A stretch of DNA of 64,000 nt from assembly GCA_012845835.1 (NCBI GenBank), contig JABAKD010000002.1, positions 4,852,001-4,916,000 on the forward strand, read 5' to 3'. The position numbers and the translations under genes were made by a program. Under the pieces are notes generated by a model. The model was not told the origin of the DNA. It searched no databases and saw only the letters and a list, made by a program, of their open reading frames with translations. Positions within the stretch are counted from its first letter, which is position 1. Each line of letters opens with the position of its first letter. The stretch comes from Undaria pinnatifida (Eukaryota > Sar > Phaeophyceae > Laminariales > Alariaceae). Of this stretch, positions 1 to 11,412 are shown piece by piece.

Positions 1-205
1 TCCAGCCGGGTGAGAATGTCTTCATTTACTCATCAGAGGTGCTGCTGCTGTGCATTGGTCCTGAAACTATGATATTGTCCGTTCCGTTTGATCGCTTTGG
101 TTTACCTTTTGGTCCTGGATGTTCCCTAGCACCGTTGCTCGAACACCACCCACGTTTTTGGGGACTTATTATTGAATTTTGTGTGGGACATTTGGAGGAC
201 TTTTC

Positions 206-412
206 ACGGGTCGTGACCCGTCCCGGGAGTCAGGTCAGGAGGTTTCCGGAAATATCGCTGTTCGGGTCGGGCCGGGTCAGGACGTGTCCGAATCCTCACG
301 GGTCGGGTCGGGTCGGGTCGGGTCGGGTCGGGCCTGGTCAGGAGTTTTTCCAATCTCACGGGTCACCCTGATCCGATCCGTGAGAAATGACCTGACCCGC
401 GAAAAGCCGTGG
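206..412 (+). repeat. GGGTC pentamer island
   Basis: The stretch is built from GGGTC/GGTCA words, with an uninterrupted GGGTC run near 299-331. It opens with a short hairpin (ACGGGTC / GACCCGT). Two overlapping open frames cross it only because of the composition. The same vocabulary returns at 7,260-7,670, 8,265-8,380, 8,640-8,676 (opposite strand) and 9,660-9,755, so it belongs to a dispersed family around the foldback elements rather than being a telomere. Confidence 0.8.
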
Positions 413-479
413 ACATTTGTTGAAGGGGTAAACAAGGGGTAAGGTCGCGGGTGGGGGCAGGGAAGGTTTTAAACGTCGG

Positions 480-708
480 ATGGATGATCTGTCCCCACTT
501 TATGATCCAGATACTCGAAGGAAGATCTGTAGTCTAGCTCATGTTACTGTGTGGGAGCCGTACGATGGGCATGATTCAACACCTGTTTGGTGAGTTGGAT
601 CCGTGCTGGATAGATTCAGATCCTGTACAACAGCTCATAACGGAAAATGCAGGATCTACCGTAGATATTATGGGTCATGATCTGGATGATGCTCTGTCTG
701 AGATGTAG
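480..708 (+). other. two short overlapping open frames, possible decayed exon
   Basis: An open frame of 37 codons (ATG at 480, stop 591-593) overlaps a second of 47 codons (ATG at 565, stop 706-708) in another frame. Both read with a mixed, acidic, protein-like composition: the first starts MDDLSPLYDPDT and the second ends DDALSEM. This differs from the low-complexity frames nearby. Two adjacent protein-like frames in different phases would fit one old coding segment broken by a frameshift. I do not recognise a family, and chance is a real alternative. The rest of 713-1,545 shows no gene. Confidence 0.2.
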
Positions 709-1545
709 AAGGTTTTGCAGTGCCGAGGCTTGTTTCATACTCGGGAGTTTCCTGCAACCATGCTTGGGGACAGTGCCTTAGCCTTGTACGGTTTGTACGC
801 TGCGACTCGTTCGAGCTGCTGCTACTGGGCACTGATTGGGATGATGTGTTCGCGCTGGCAGCAAGCGCGTCATGTGCATTGGTTCTGAAAAACAACACTT
901 TAATTTCTCGTTTGTTTTGTTGATTGCTTTGTTTTCACGCTTGGTCCCCGCTGTTGACTTACTCATTGTAGAACGGCGCAAACTATCCCACACTAGGTAC
1001 AATTACTTCCCAAAACGTGCGTGCAGATCTAAAGGAGTTTAGACCGTGGGTAGGAGCGGGGAAGTTCTGCAATGCCGTGGCGTATTTTATGTTATGGGAA
1101 GTTCCTCTGGTAAAAGATATCCCGGGGTAAACTAAATTTGCTAAGTTTGGGACTGTCCCTTAGCCTGGTGAGATTTTGTAGGGAACTCGTTTTGGTGAAA
1201 TGGATGAGAAATCTTCAACGGTGAGACCAAGGGATTCGTCGAGACTCTTCTTTGCAAGCTGTGTGTTGCTTCGGCCGCGCGTGTTACGGGGTGTGTATGA
1301 GCTGCTGCTGCATGTTCCTTCATTTTTATGATTTTTGTTTTTTGTTTGTACCGTCTGTGGTGCTTCAATTTCGTCTACATGAGTGTCGGCATCGTGCTTG
1401 TGCTGTACTCGTGCTTCACCTTTACATCAGTATCAATAGCATCGACATTTTTTTCGAAACACATAAACTACGAAAAATGGCAAATTTCGATTTTTGGTAA
1501 TGGTCACCTTTCGTAGTAGTTATTTTTTTCAGGCTACAAATTGAA

Positions 1546-1800
1546 CGTACCCCGCAGCTGTGAAATCGAGTATTTGGCCGAAACCTATATTTGCAAGCTG
1601 TGGGTGATACTCTGATCGTGCGTGTTCCGGCGTGTGGATATCCTCAAGAAGGGTACTAGTCGGCGAATCCCCGAAGCGCTAGCTATTATTAGTACCAGGA
1701 TAAAAATGGTGATACAAAGACGTTTCAGTCTTCAATCACTCTGCGCACGGAAACAGCTAAATCCGTTTTGAGGCGGACAAAATCTGACGGTTTTTGTGGC
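1546..1800 (+). repeat. family E repeat, diverged copy
   Basis: This is a degenerate copy of the repeat that dominates 36-60 kb. It keeps the order of landmarks: CAGCTGTGAAATCGAG, TTTGCAAGCTGTG, GATACTCTGATCGTGCG, a GTCGGCGA word, and near the end GACAAAATCTGACGG. It is clearly older than the later copies. A weaker shadow of the same words (TTTGCAAGCTGTGTG) lies at about 1,252. Confidence 0.7.
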
Positions 1801-2227
1801 GGCTTTTATGATACCCCCTTATGGCACTCATGCATACCGACCCAATAAAGCCTCGAGCGCGAGGTAATCAAGCATTGGGTAGTTGGAAGGGCGTGCAGCA
1901 GCGCGAGTACAGTATCGCCATGGTGCTTTGCCTATCTTGCATGTCCTTACACTTCAGTTCGGACGCCTCTCTTACCTCATCGGAAAGGGCTGCTTCGTGT
2001 GGCCGATGCCGATGCCGTAATCGTAATTAAATTTCGATTTTTTTCGCTCCAGCCTCAAGCGGGGTAATTTATTTTCGAAATTCGTTTCCCTCTTGAGCAT
2101 CAAAGGGGGGTAAGCGCTCCATTCGAAGGAGTATTGATGCTCAACGATCTACTTGCTGGACGAGGCGGAGGTAATTGCTGCCCCCCCCCCCCCCCCCGCA
2201 GCCCCCGCTCTTTCCTGCCTGGTCGGT

Positions 2228-2322
2228 CGAAACCCGACGTGCTCCGCGGCGGCATTATAGGGATGCTAGGGTCTACGGTTCTAAGACTACTGTTATGCGT
2301 GATGTGACTGTACCCCCGCACA
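2228..2322 (+). repeat. LINE-tail-like repeat, copy 1
   Basis: This segment matches the reverse strand of 10,262-10,350 closely: CCCGACGTGCTCC, then GGATGCTAGGG, then GACTAC and ATGC. It therefore belongs with the repeats at 10.04-10.43 kb. A long poly-C run (from about 2,180) sits just upstream. It is annotated as a dispersed repeat fragment, not a gene. Confidence 0.6.
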
Positions 2323-2345
2323 TTCTGATGGTTGTTCGCGCGCAT

Positions 2346-4046
2346 GGGGTTCACTGTTCGCGTATCTCTTGTCGTTTTTCGTCGATTTTGCTAGCTCGCG
2401 CTTTCGCGCTTTCAGGAACGGAAGAAGACCCAGGATAAGAGTCTTGTTGTTGTTGTACCCGACATGTGAATACATCGTTTGCGTTGAATCACGAACGCTA
2501 GTTTCTCGGTATTTTATTGGCATACAGGCGATACAGGCGATACAGGCGATACAGGCGCCGGTCGGAGGGCATTTTCTTTGCCGATATTTTTGAGTAACTG
2601 ATTGGATAAAAAGTGTTGATCCTGAATGCTACTATTCTTTCATGCCAACAAGAAAAGTACAACATATGCACATTGCAAATTCAGCGGGGTGATGTGACGG
2701 TGCAATGCCAACCACTTTGAACACATTTGGGCAAAGCATAAGTAAGACCAGACTGCAGCACGCGACAGATGTTTATGATTGGAGAGTCAAGTTGTGGCCA
2801 TGGCGTTATTATAACCTCTTGTATATAAGGTGGCACGTGGCGTGTATCAGCTCGTAGCTGGTGTACGCTTGCGTTGGCTCGCTTTCGGATCACCCGATAA
2901 AGACACAGCCTATAGGATTTGAGAGACAAACGCAGGTCACGGTCAGGTGAGCCTGTGGAAGAACTTCGAAGAAAAGAGAAGATGATGGTCGGCAACCCCA
3001 AGCCGATGTTGATTGATTGATTTGCTTTGGTCAGCAGATGAAAGCGGATGGTGACGCAGGGTGAAGATGTGGAGCGGCCACATGAGGGCGGGCACGTGAT
3101 GCGCTGTTTGTAGCTCAAAAACAAAAACAATCTATTACCCCAAGAAAGCAAGACCCCAATGCGAGACCCTACAGCGTAATTTTTCAAGCAACTAGTAGTA
3201 TCTCAGGGTACGTAACCATGACCCCATGTAGCCTGTATTGTTACTTCAGCAACAACTCTCGTCTTGAATATCTTGCTACTGGTTTCCGGAGGGATGCTGA
3301 AGAGGATGCTGACGACTGTCCTCTCACTGTGTACGAGTACGTACTGCATGTACCAGGTATTGGATATTTTAGCCTGTGAACTACTGCTGTGTACAATATA
3401 TCCAAGATACTGCTGCTGAGACTTCTGCTTGATAATTACTGCTTCGATAAACGACAGCTGATAGCTGAAATCGTCTGTCGTGCTAGCGACTCGCAATGTA
3501 TACCAGAGGGCGTTTACTGTTGTCAAGTAACGATATGACGGTTGTCAACAAGTACCATCTCTAATAGGCTTATCCGCAAGGATTTTGATTTTGTTATCCC
3601 CCGCGAGTTGAGCTAGAAAGTACAGACGGATACACATGAAAAGTCTAACACAAACGAACTATCTAAAAAACAAGCTAGACGAGAACATCGGTGCCCCAAA
3701 GACAGAGCTCCTAACAACATCCGAGGGCGCCTGTTCGCACACCGTAGGGGTGTGGGCAGACGCGGCGTTTTTTGAGAGGGGTGGGGGGGGGGGGTTACTT
3801 GTGATGTTCGTAATTTCAACAGCATACCATTTTCGCAGAAACTGTACCCACGTTTTTTGGGACAGCTTACTCCGAAGTAGAGTTGGACTCATTTTTTGCA
3901 CTCAGAAAAGGGTTAGGTAAAGAAATTTATTGCAACAAACCCGGCGCTAACCCCGAGAGTGTTTTGAATGACTTGCGCTAGCTTGGGAAGCGCACGAAGA
4001 GGAAGTCGAATACCCTCGTTGTTGTTGTTGTGATCGACGGGGAACC
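2346..4046. other. no gene recognised
   Basis: A four-fold GATACAGGC decamer-like repeat sits at 2,525-2,557. Around 2,663-2,710 a motif containing GGTGATGTGACG precedes a GCAATGCCA word, resembling motifs in the 50.3-51.3 kb region. Open frames on the minus strand (2,681-3,187 and 3,203-3,526) show no domain I can name. The interval from 3,527 to 4,046 is featureless apart from a G-run at about 3,781. Confidence 0.4.
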
Positions 4047-4309
4047 AAGGCTGCGGTAGGGAGGTCACTTTTGAGACCACTTTTTACAGTAGCTCGGGGT
4101 CACTCGCGTGAGGGACACCCCTGTTTCGTTGGGGTAGTAAGCTTTCGTGCTGAAATAATTTTATGGTACGAATCTGCAATGAATTGGGTAGCTACGCTGA
4201 TCCAAGCCAATCGCCTAAACTCTTTTCGTCAGCGAGGAACGGAGTCACCCGTACGAGTGGCTCGAATCAAGTAGTGAAAACGTGGGCATCCCCCCGACAT
4301 TAGCCTTGG
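4046..4309. mobile_element. small TIR element (family A), copy 1
   Basis: The ends form imperfect terminal inverted repeats: CAAGGCTGCGGTAGGGAGG on the left, and on the right the reverse complement begins CAAGGCTAATGTCGGGGGG. Inside is a GGGGTCACTCGCGTGAGGG palindrome-like word and, near the right end, GTACGAGTGGC. The same ends and internal words are found at 21.83 kb and 28.97 kb, so this is a MITE-like family of about 220-265 bp with no coding capacity. Confidence 0.65.
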
Positions 4310-7257
4310 TCGGGGCTCCTAAATTGGGGACGTGCACAGCATCGCAGGAGCATCGTTGTGTTTCTCGACAGTATTCTTTGTATTCCAAGGTAATGTGTTT
4401 CTTTTGTCGCGTCGAATATTCCAGTTTTCTCTCTCCAAAGGCGGCTTTTGAACGAGGAATTAGCGCTGTTCAAGCGTGCAGCCTCATAATCGTTTGATGC
4501 ACTCCTGTATGATGTACATAGCGGTGCACAATTCATTCCGATATATGATCGAACACTCGGATGTCGTGTCGTGTCTCCGAGCGTTTCTGACTGGTCGTAC
4601 GTAGTTCCGAGTGCTGTGCTTCCTTCGTTCTCTGTTGATATTTTTTTGTACGTGATTGGTGGTGTTTTTGATTTTCATGCAACCTCTGTTGGGTTGGCTT
4701 AATATGAAACTTCGGGTTGAAAGCGACCAGTGTCATATAACCCAAGGCCAACCAACCCACGAGAAAATTTGGTTGGAAAATAAATAGTGTTAGGAAAATG
4801 TAATTATAACCTAACTTTTCGATGATTATTGGTGGGTTGAGTTGAGGTGGATTTTGAGTGTGACGTTTAACAGTTTCAGTATTATTAATAGTTTAATATG
4901 TTTTCTTACCCAGCTATTACCCAACCAAGGTTGGTGCATCGCAAACACGCTATTGCTTTATGGCCATTTACCTGTTTGGTGGTGGAGCAAAGACCAGCTA
5001 CTGCTGTGACTGATTTACCAGTCAATATTTTCGTACACTATGAAACACCACGCATTTGAGCCGCACACGCGCTATAATAGTCAGATGCAAGAAAGCAGGA
5101 CCCGTCGATTTTTCCGCTCAAAACTATCAATAACTGAAATGCCCAGCCAAATAATATATAGGCCAAGAGTATATTTTTTAGCCAACTCACAGCCCATCAT
5201 TTTTCTGGTTTCCGGTGTTAAACTTGATGACAACAAATGACGAGCACAGCATGGACTGATAGGTGTGGTGTTTGCACTGCAATACAAGAAATCGTATAGC
5301 ACGGGGGCACGACATGATCCTGCGCGCGCTGCTGCGTGCCCACACTACGTTTCCGTACGTGGTTAATTGCTAGGAAAGGCCAAACTCGTCGTTTTTCGGC
5401 CGCGATCTCTCCCCCCCCCCCCCCGGCAGTAGTCCTGTCAACGACTTAGGACAGAATTTTCCAGGAATGATCCACTTTTTCCAGGATTTTTTTGGTTCGC
5501 TACTAGTGTCAGCAAGAAAAACTGATGTGCTGCAGTTTGCTAAATCGTGATCCACAGCTAGAAATAATTCATATTTTTCGAAAGCGGCCGGCGGCCACGT
5601 TTTTGGCCACTTTTGTTGGCTCGCTTTGGACCCGGGTTGGTTGTAGTGTCAGGGTCAGTGTTAGGGGTTGGGTTGGGTCTACGCCTGTGAACCCAGCGAG
5701 ACCTGACCTAATGAAGTGTTGGGAAAAACTCCGCCCGCGAAAGGTTTTATTATTGGCTGTTACCCCGTCCTCTCCTAAATGCCTGGTTCGTTTTCGTGGA
5801 CGAAGTCTGCGCGCCACGCTATTGCCAGTCTAATGCGGCGCTATCGTTATCCTACACTAACACTACGCTATTGTCACGCCAACATTACGTGAGCGAGATC
5901 GTACTCAAATCCTAGCGTTCTACAAGAGCTGAAAAATACAGTGAGACCTTCTTTTACAAGCTGAGGGTGTCTGCATAGATGTGGAGGCCTCAACTGCCCT
6001 CAACAAGGCGGTAGACCGCTCTAGTGAGAACCAATCGTGAACAAGGTGGTCATTGCCGTAGTGCGGGTTTCGGTAGTCTCAGGACGGTTTTGACCGCCGT
6101 ATGTATGTATGGCGGTTTATAGGTAACGTCCTATTCAGAGGCCATGCTTTGCAAGCTGCTGGTGCTGCTGGTGCTGGCCGCTGCTAGTTGCTGCTACTAG
6201 CTCATCCACCAACGCAGACAGGTTGACGGCAGTAATCCACCAACGCAGACAAGTTGACGGCATCAACACATATCCTGCTGCGCGGGTTCCTAACGGCAGC
6301 CATGCTACCGTAAATCTTTCGGACTAAATCTGTCCTCCAACGGCTCACAAGACTCACTGACCAATAATTAAATGTGGTTTAAAGCCTTTACCCCCCGGGA
6401 CTCATACATCATCCCCCCATTTGGCTATGGTACGACTATCGCCAACAACGTATATAGCACAGTTTGACGCGAGTCGACGAGGGTAGAAAAAGCTGAGTTA
6501 TTCTCGCGACAAGAAATGAAGGCACGTGCCGTAGTTGGGAGGGGGGAGGAGGGCCCGCTATGTGCCCCCGGATCGGAGTTAACGCTGGGAGGGAGCGCGG
6601 CAGAAGTGCGACGATACTACATGGGAGGAGGGAAAAAGAAATAGCATGTACTGCTGTATGATACCCCGTTGATCTCTTTTTTTTTATTTGGTCAAAATTT
6701 GGATCCCCCCGCCATTGGGGCGGAAGGGCCAGCCGTATTCTGTACTACTAAAGACAACGCAATGGTAGTGGTAGCACATTTTGGCCGATATACTTTTGTC
6801 TGACGGGACCCCTTGGCTGAGGAACGCCATCCAATATCGTTGGAACACCATGCAGCGGATAATACCCCGATACAAGAGCACCCGAGTCGAGAGCAGTCGC
6901 GAGTTAAGAGCGGTCAACTCGGCGTGTCCCGCCACACTAAAGGCTACGTATTTCTCGCTAAAGATAAGTGCAATGTGTCGTTAAGAGCCTTCGTTTGGGC
7001 TCGTCACGGGGCGCTCTTTAGTCGGGGTAACCCACCGTAAGCATTTCATCGCAGTTTCCGATATTTTTTTTGGTCGTGGGTCTTTTCGTAATTTTCATTT
7101 GTTGCTCAAGTGAGGTGCCTCAGGAAATTGAACCCTCGTTCCTACTGCGATACACAACACCCAGCAATTTCAAGCATGAATAGTGTTTTCCCCCAACACC
7201 TGGTTGGCAAGGTGCTAGCGGTACCTATTGTATTTTGCGGGGCTTTCCACCGTCCAC
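4310..7257. other. no gene recognised
   Basis: About 2.9 kb without a supportable gene. I see an inverted CAACC/GGTTGG-rich pair at about 4,685-4,757, a poly-C run at about 5,409-5,424, CTGCTGGTG short repeats at about 6,155-6,200, and a duplicated phrase (CCACCAACGCAGACA) at about 6,207 and 6,237. Open frames near 5,525-5,833 and 6,684-7,040 have no recognisable domain. Confidence 0.4.
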
Positions 7258-7268
7258 GATCGGACCCG

Positions 7269-7668
7269 CGGGCCGGGTCAGGAGGTTTGTAATTTCTCGC
7301 GGGTCGAGGCGGTTCGGGTCAGGAGGTCTCACGGGTCGTGTCGGGTCGATAAGTTTTCAACTATCACGGGTCAGGTGAGGTCAGGTTGGGTCGGGACCCA
7401 CGGGCCGGGCCAGGAGGTTTCTAAACACTCGCGAATCGAGTCGTTTCGGGTCAGGAGGTCTCACGAGTTGAGTCGGGTTGAAAGGTTTTCAAATATCATG
7501 GGTCAGGTTAGGTCATGTCGGATCGGGACCTGCGGGCCGGGTCGGGAGGTTTATAAACACTCGCGGGTCGAGTCGGTTCGGCTCAGGAGGTCTCACGAGT
7601 CGGGTCGAAAAGTGTGCAAATATTACGGGTTAGGTCAGGTAATGTCGGGTCGGGACACCCTGACCTGA
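7269..7668 (+). repeat. 132-bp tandem repeat, three units
   Basis: The phrase CGGGCCGGG(T/C)C recurs at 7,269, 7,401 and 7,533, a regular 132-bp period. Each unit contains a GTCAGGAGGTCTCACG-type word and GGGTC words. Because 132 is a multiple of three the frame stays open from 7,228 to 7,668 with a 44-residue repeat, but the composition is that of the GGGTC islands and I do not call it a gene. Confidence 0.75.
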
Positions 7669-7759
7669 AAGTTCAACCAGATAAAAAAATCCCATGGCCT
7701 ACTTGCTGTGGATATATTGACCAACATGTATTGAAACGTATACGTCATGTATTTCAACC

Positions 7760-8232
7760 ATTCCGAGTAGTTCCTCATGTGTGAAGCCCCAGAAACGCTG
7801 AGGTGTTACCCTTATCGAGCATGCGTCATGATCACGTGTGTCCAGCTCCTGAAGGACCCCCACCTTCATGGCCGGATGTGCAATGAGTACGTGAACACCG
7901 TTGCCTTCTTCAACAGCGGGTCGGGGGACCCTCGAATGTTCATGACCTTTAGCATTCCTGGCTTGGAGGAGGGCGGAGCGGGCGAGCGACAGTACCGACA
8001 CATCACCGACGACTTGGCACTGATGAAACAGCTCTTGTCGCTGTCGCTGGTCATTTTGTTCCCTGTCGCCCCACTCCTCTCCTCCACCACCACTGACACC
8101 CGGAACGCTAAACGCCAAGAACGCTCGAAGGCCGTTCGACCCGCCCTAGATGGTAAGGGTGTTCACGCTGTCGTTGCACGTCTGCCAGTGAACTTCGGCG
8201 TCCTTCAGGAGCAGGTGCATGTTCGTCAGGGT
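7760..8232. mobile_element. foldback element 1 with coding-like arms
   Basis: The left arm (about 7,841-8,010, read on plus) and the right arm (about 8,050-8,215, read on minus) are homologous and inverted. Both translate to the same module: LLKDPHLHGRMCNEYVNTV on plus, and on minus LLLKDAEVHWQTCNDSVNTL, each followed by an F-M/L-x-F-S-(I/V)-P-G block. The minus arm has a TAG inside the module. The module also begins the gene at 15,469. A second foldback of the same build lies at 9.1-9.55 kb and shares the central segment, so the structure spread as one unit. Confidence 0.65.
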
Positions 8233-8264
8233 TTTTGACAGCTCATAACCTGTCCTTCGGGTCA

Positions 8265-8380
8265 CGTCGGGGGGCTTTCAAAATCTCACGGGTCGGGTCG
8301 GGTTGGGTCGAGTCAAGAGTGTGTTCAACATCTCACGTGTCAGGAGTTTTTTTAATATCTCACTCGGGTCGGATCGGGAC
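8265..8380 (+). repeat. GGGTC island
   Basis: GGGTCGGGTCGGGTT-type words follow foldback 1 directly. A matching island on the opposite strand (CGACCCGACC) occurs at 8,640-8,676, so GGGTC islands face each other between the two foldbacks. Confidence 0.7.
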
Positions 8381-8639
8381 ATGTGCTACGATAGAGGTTG
8401 CGCTCGTGGGCGAAAAAGTCTTTAGTTGACTACGGGGCTCCTTTACCGGGAAGTGACCAATACCGTCGGGAGGCCATTGTATTTTTCATGCGTTTTTGTT
8501 GGCCATGGGATTGTTCTTCAGGTTGCACCTTTTTTTTCTTTCTACTCTAGATCAGTTTTTGGGTGAGGTGTAGAGTTACAGACGAAGTTATTTTCAGAAA
8601 GTGTAGGCTCTACCTCTATAGTTACATGCGTCTCGGGTT

Positions 8640-8960
8640 ACCCTGACCCGACCCGACCCGACCCGTGAAAACCCGTGATGTCCATGACTTGGGCTACGAT
8701 ACGGGCAGCACCCTGATGTTTGTGGAGCTTCTCACTTGATCGAGGAGCAGTGAATCTCACCCAAACCCTCACTTCGAGAACTTACTAAATGCGCAACCGA
8801 TGATGAACCTTGAGGATCCTTGTCGGTAAGGTATAGTCTAGGCAAAAGACGCTGCCCCCCTCGTAGCACGCGTAGTATTTGCTGTAGGTGTATGTGCAAT
8901 GTGAAGGAGCGGGACCCATGGTACGGTGGGGGGTGCACCGACTTTTTTCGCGGGGTCCTC
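8640..8960. repeat. direct repeat with 9,718-10,010, copy 1
   Basis: The segment starts with CCTGACCCGACCCGACCC and continues through CAGCACCCTGATGTTT, a TGAGGAGC-like word, GAGAACTTACTAAATGCGCA and CGTAGCACG. The same order reappears in the later copy. Near 8,955 a near-palindrome (GTCCTCACTTGAGTGAGGAC) closes the unit. Together with the foldbacks this suggests a tandem duplication of a roughly 1-kb block. Confidence 0.6.
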
Positions 8961-9104
8961 ACTTGAGTGAGGACCTCTGCGTTTACTGAGTGGTACCCTC
9001 AACTAATTTTGCAGAAGATGGAAGCACATACCGGTGAGGCTAGATACGTTCGAATGATACTGAAAACACAACAAATGATATCCTAAGGTAATACTGATAT
9101 CGAG

Positions 9105-9560
9105 TACTTCCTCAAGCAAGGAGACCCAGAAACAACAGAATGCTGCTCCCCTATGGAAGCACGCGCCATGATCCCTTGTGTCAGGAGTCCAACTGTTATT
9201 GGCAGATGTGTAACGATTGCGTGGAGACCATTGTTTCCAAGGGCTGGTCGGGCGTCATTCGAATGTTCATGGCGTTTAGCGTTCTTGGCTTGGAGGAGGT
9301 AGGAGCGGGCGGGTGGCAGTACCGACACATCACCGACAAGTTGACACCGACGAGACAACTCTTGTCGCTGTCGCCGGTCGTGTTCTATGTCCCCCCACCC
9401 CTCCCCTTCACCACCACTGACACCCGGAAAGCTAAACGCCATGAACCCGCGAATGCCGTTGGACACGCCCTAGACGGGAAGGGTGTTCACGCAGTCGCTG
9501 CACGTCTGCCAGTGGAGCTTGGCGTCCTCCAGGAGCTGCGTACGTGTGAATCCGTTTTTT
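9105..9560. mobile_element. foldback element 2 with coding-like arms
   Basis: The organisation is the same as foldback 1. The plus-strand arm carries QMCNDCVETI followed by MFMAFSV, and the minus-strand arm carries LLEDAKLHWQTCSDCVNTL, a TAG, then FMAFSFPGVSGG. The central part (GTACCGACACATCACCGAC and onward) matches foldback 1. Upstream homology (ACTTCCTCA, CCCAGAAAC) extends outside the arms. The TAG at the same place in both minus arms implies the module was already non-coding before the foldback duplicated. Confidence 0.65.
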
Positions 9561-9717
9561 TCACTGGTCAAGACCGGAACCGTGGGTCAAGTTAAAGGGC
9601 TTTAATAATATCGCAACTCGAGTTTGGTCGAGCCCGAGGCGTACTCGAAATCAAACACAGGTCGAGCCGGGTCGGGCCAGGAGTGCTTGTATAGCTCATG
9701 GGTCACCCCCGACCTGA

Positions 9718-10010
9718 CCCGACCCGACCCGACCCGATCCGACCCGCGAGAGTTTACCGGCCCCGTGATATGAAAGCCCATGATATTTATGGCGTACGAT
9801 TCGATAGCCGTAGCACCCTGATGTTTCTGGAGTTCCTCGCTAGATTGAGGAGCTGTGCATTTGACCCAATCACTCTCTTTGAGAACGCGTTGAACGTGCA
9901 ACCCCACGAACAACGAGAAGCCCCGCCAGTCGAGAACATTTTGGACAGAGTGTGCCTCGTGCCTCTTTCGTAGCACGTCTCATCTAGGCGTGTTTGGCTA
10001 CGTGAGGGGG
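9718..10010. repeat. direct repeat with 8,640-8,960, copy 2
   Basis: The segment opens with repeated CGACC words, then carries TAGCACCCTGATGTTTCTGG, TTGAGGAGCTGTGCATTTGA, GAGAACGCGTTGAACGTGCA and CGTAGCACG in the order of copy 1. It is preceded at 9,660-9,685 by a GGGTCGGG island in the other orientation, so the boundary itself can fold into a hairpin. Confidence 0.6.
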
Positions 10011-10040
10011 CGGGATACACGCTGCAACAGGGACGGTGGA

Positions 10041-10427
10041 GGGTGTACTCATTTCATGCATAGCCGTGGTCTTAAGACCGTTGACCCTCGCATCCCCACA
10101 ATGCTGGGGCGGAGAAGGTCGGGTTTTCACCGACAAGGCAGGCATTGCGCGCACCAAGCGCGAAGCGCCTTGAGGTGTTCGGCGAGTCGCGTGAAGGACG
10201 AGCTGCATCCTGCTGAGAACCAGTTGTACGGCGGACGTCCGCACCTTCTGCGTTGCTGCGGCAAGGGGTGTACTCAGTTTGTGCATGGCCGTAGTCGTAT
10301 GACCATAGGCCCTCGCATTCCTACTATGCTGGGATGGAGCACGTCGGGTTTGACATTGCTTGCACCAAGCGCGAAGCGCCGTGAGGTGTTCGGCGAATCC
10401 CATGAACGATAAACTGCATCCTTCCAA
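10041..10427 (-). repeat. two tandem LINE-tail-like repeats
   Basis: Two diverged units (about 10,041-10,207 and 10,262-10,427) share GTGTACTCA, a GCATGGCCGTAGTC-type word, CCTCGCATYCC, CACCAAGCGCGAAGCGCC and TGAGGTGTTCGGCGA. On the minus strand both translate through GDARVNGLKTTAMHE or NARAYGHTTTAMHK. The words around ACTCATTT...CATCC also match the terminal codons of the LINE fragment at 10,883, so I read these as related LINE 3' ends. They are not functional genes. Confidence 0.55.
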
Positions 10428-10882
10428 GGACCGCTCGGAAGACGGACTTCGACACCTTGTACCTACTTTCTTGCTTATAGATGACAGCGCGAACGAGTTT
10501 CTTTGTTTTCTGCTGTGGCCACTCTAGAGACAGCAATGGATATTACTATGTGACTGCCTCGTGGGTGCCTTACTATTTTTCACAGTGCGTGATGCGACCG
10601 TTCCCCTTGTGCGGAGTTAGCGTTCACCACCCCACACAACATGATCTAACTCGATAACCATCGTGGTGACCGCCAAAATAATGACAAACCCCCCCGGTAC
10701 CCTGGTTGTCTAGCTCACGCAGTGATTGGCATGTTTTTTACAGCGTCGTTGCCAACCAACGCCATCCCCAACATACCTGGTACATAAAATTGTTTTTAGC
10801 GTCGGTGCCAACCGAGAAGGGGGAAACTTCCTGCGGCAAGGGGGGGGGCATGTTAAGGGGGGCATGTTAAGGGGGGGCGTAC

Positions 10883-11412
10883 TCATTTGTTGCTTGCCTT
10901 AGTCATTTTACCATTGACCGCGCATCCCTTTCGAGACGGAATACCGTTCCTGCTCCTAGTAGAGACCTCTCCAACATTTGGGCGCTCATTACGCTCCTTC
11001 CATAGGTATACTCCGTATTACACCCTATCCCCGTCCGGTTTCACCGTCTGTGGCCACCATCAATCTCCTAGGATATCGGTCGTTTTCTCGCTGCTCTCCA
11101 GCCTACCAAACTCTTCCATGTTACATACGTCTGATTTCCTCATCTCCTCTAACGCATCCCGTTCCTCCTGGTATTTTTCATATTCACCTACTATGTAGGC
11201 CCTACTCTCAATTGTTGTGCCACACGGGCACATACTTGTACGGCAGGGTTGCATCTAAGGGGCTTCTCACTCGGAGACCGCTGTATCTCTTCCGAAGACT
11301 GACGCGAAGAAACCACGAAAGCGCGAGCCGACGAACCCTCCCATGGCCAAAGAGCTCTGCAAAACATGTGATGTAGTATGATTACATCGGGCAGTTCCCC
11401 ATTGAGGGGCAT
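10883..11412 (-). pseudogene. LINE (non-LTR retrotransposon) C-terminal fragment
   Basis: Reading the minus strand from about 11,254, one frame runs to a stop at 10,883-10,885 with two internal stops. It contains MCPCGTTIESRAYIVGEYEK, a Cys-x-Cys knuckle-like stretch typical of the C-terminal region after LINE reverse transcriptases. It then reads EEMRKSDVCNMEEFGRLESS, TDILGD, a stop, WWPQTVKPDGDRV, a stop, LWKERNERPNVGEVSTRSRN and finally GKMTKASNK. I recall this C-terminal signature from LINE proteins of algal and protist genomes. An upstream frame (11,191-11,412) carries the preceding part after a frameshift. No reverse transcriptase core is present here, so it is a 5'-truncated dead copy. 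Confidence 0.75.

Noticed and set aside
206-412. Telomeric repeat
   Set aside because: GGGTC words are mixed with other variants, occur as several short internal islands in both orientations, and never form a long terminal array.
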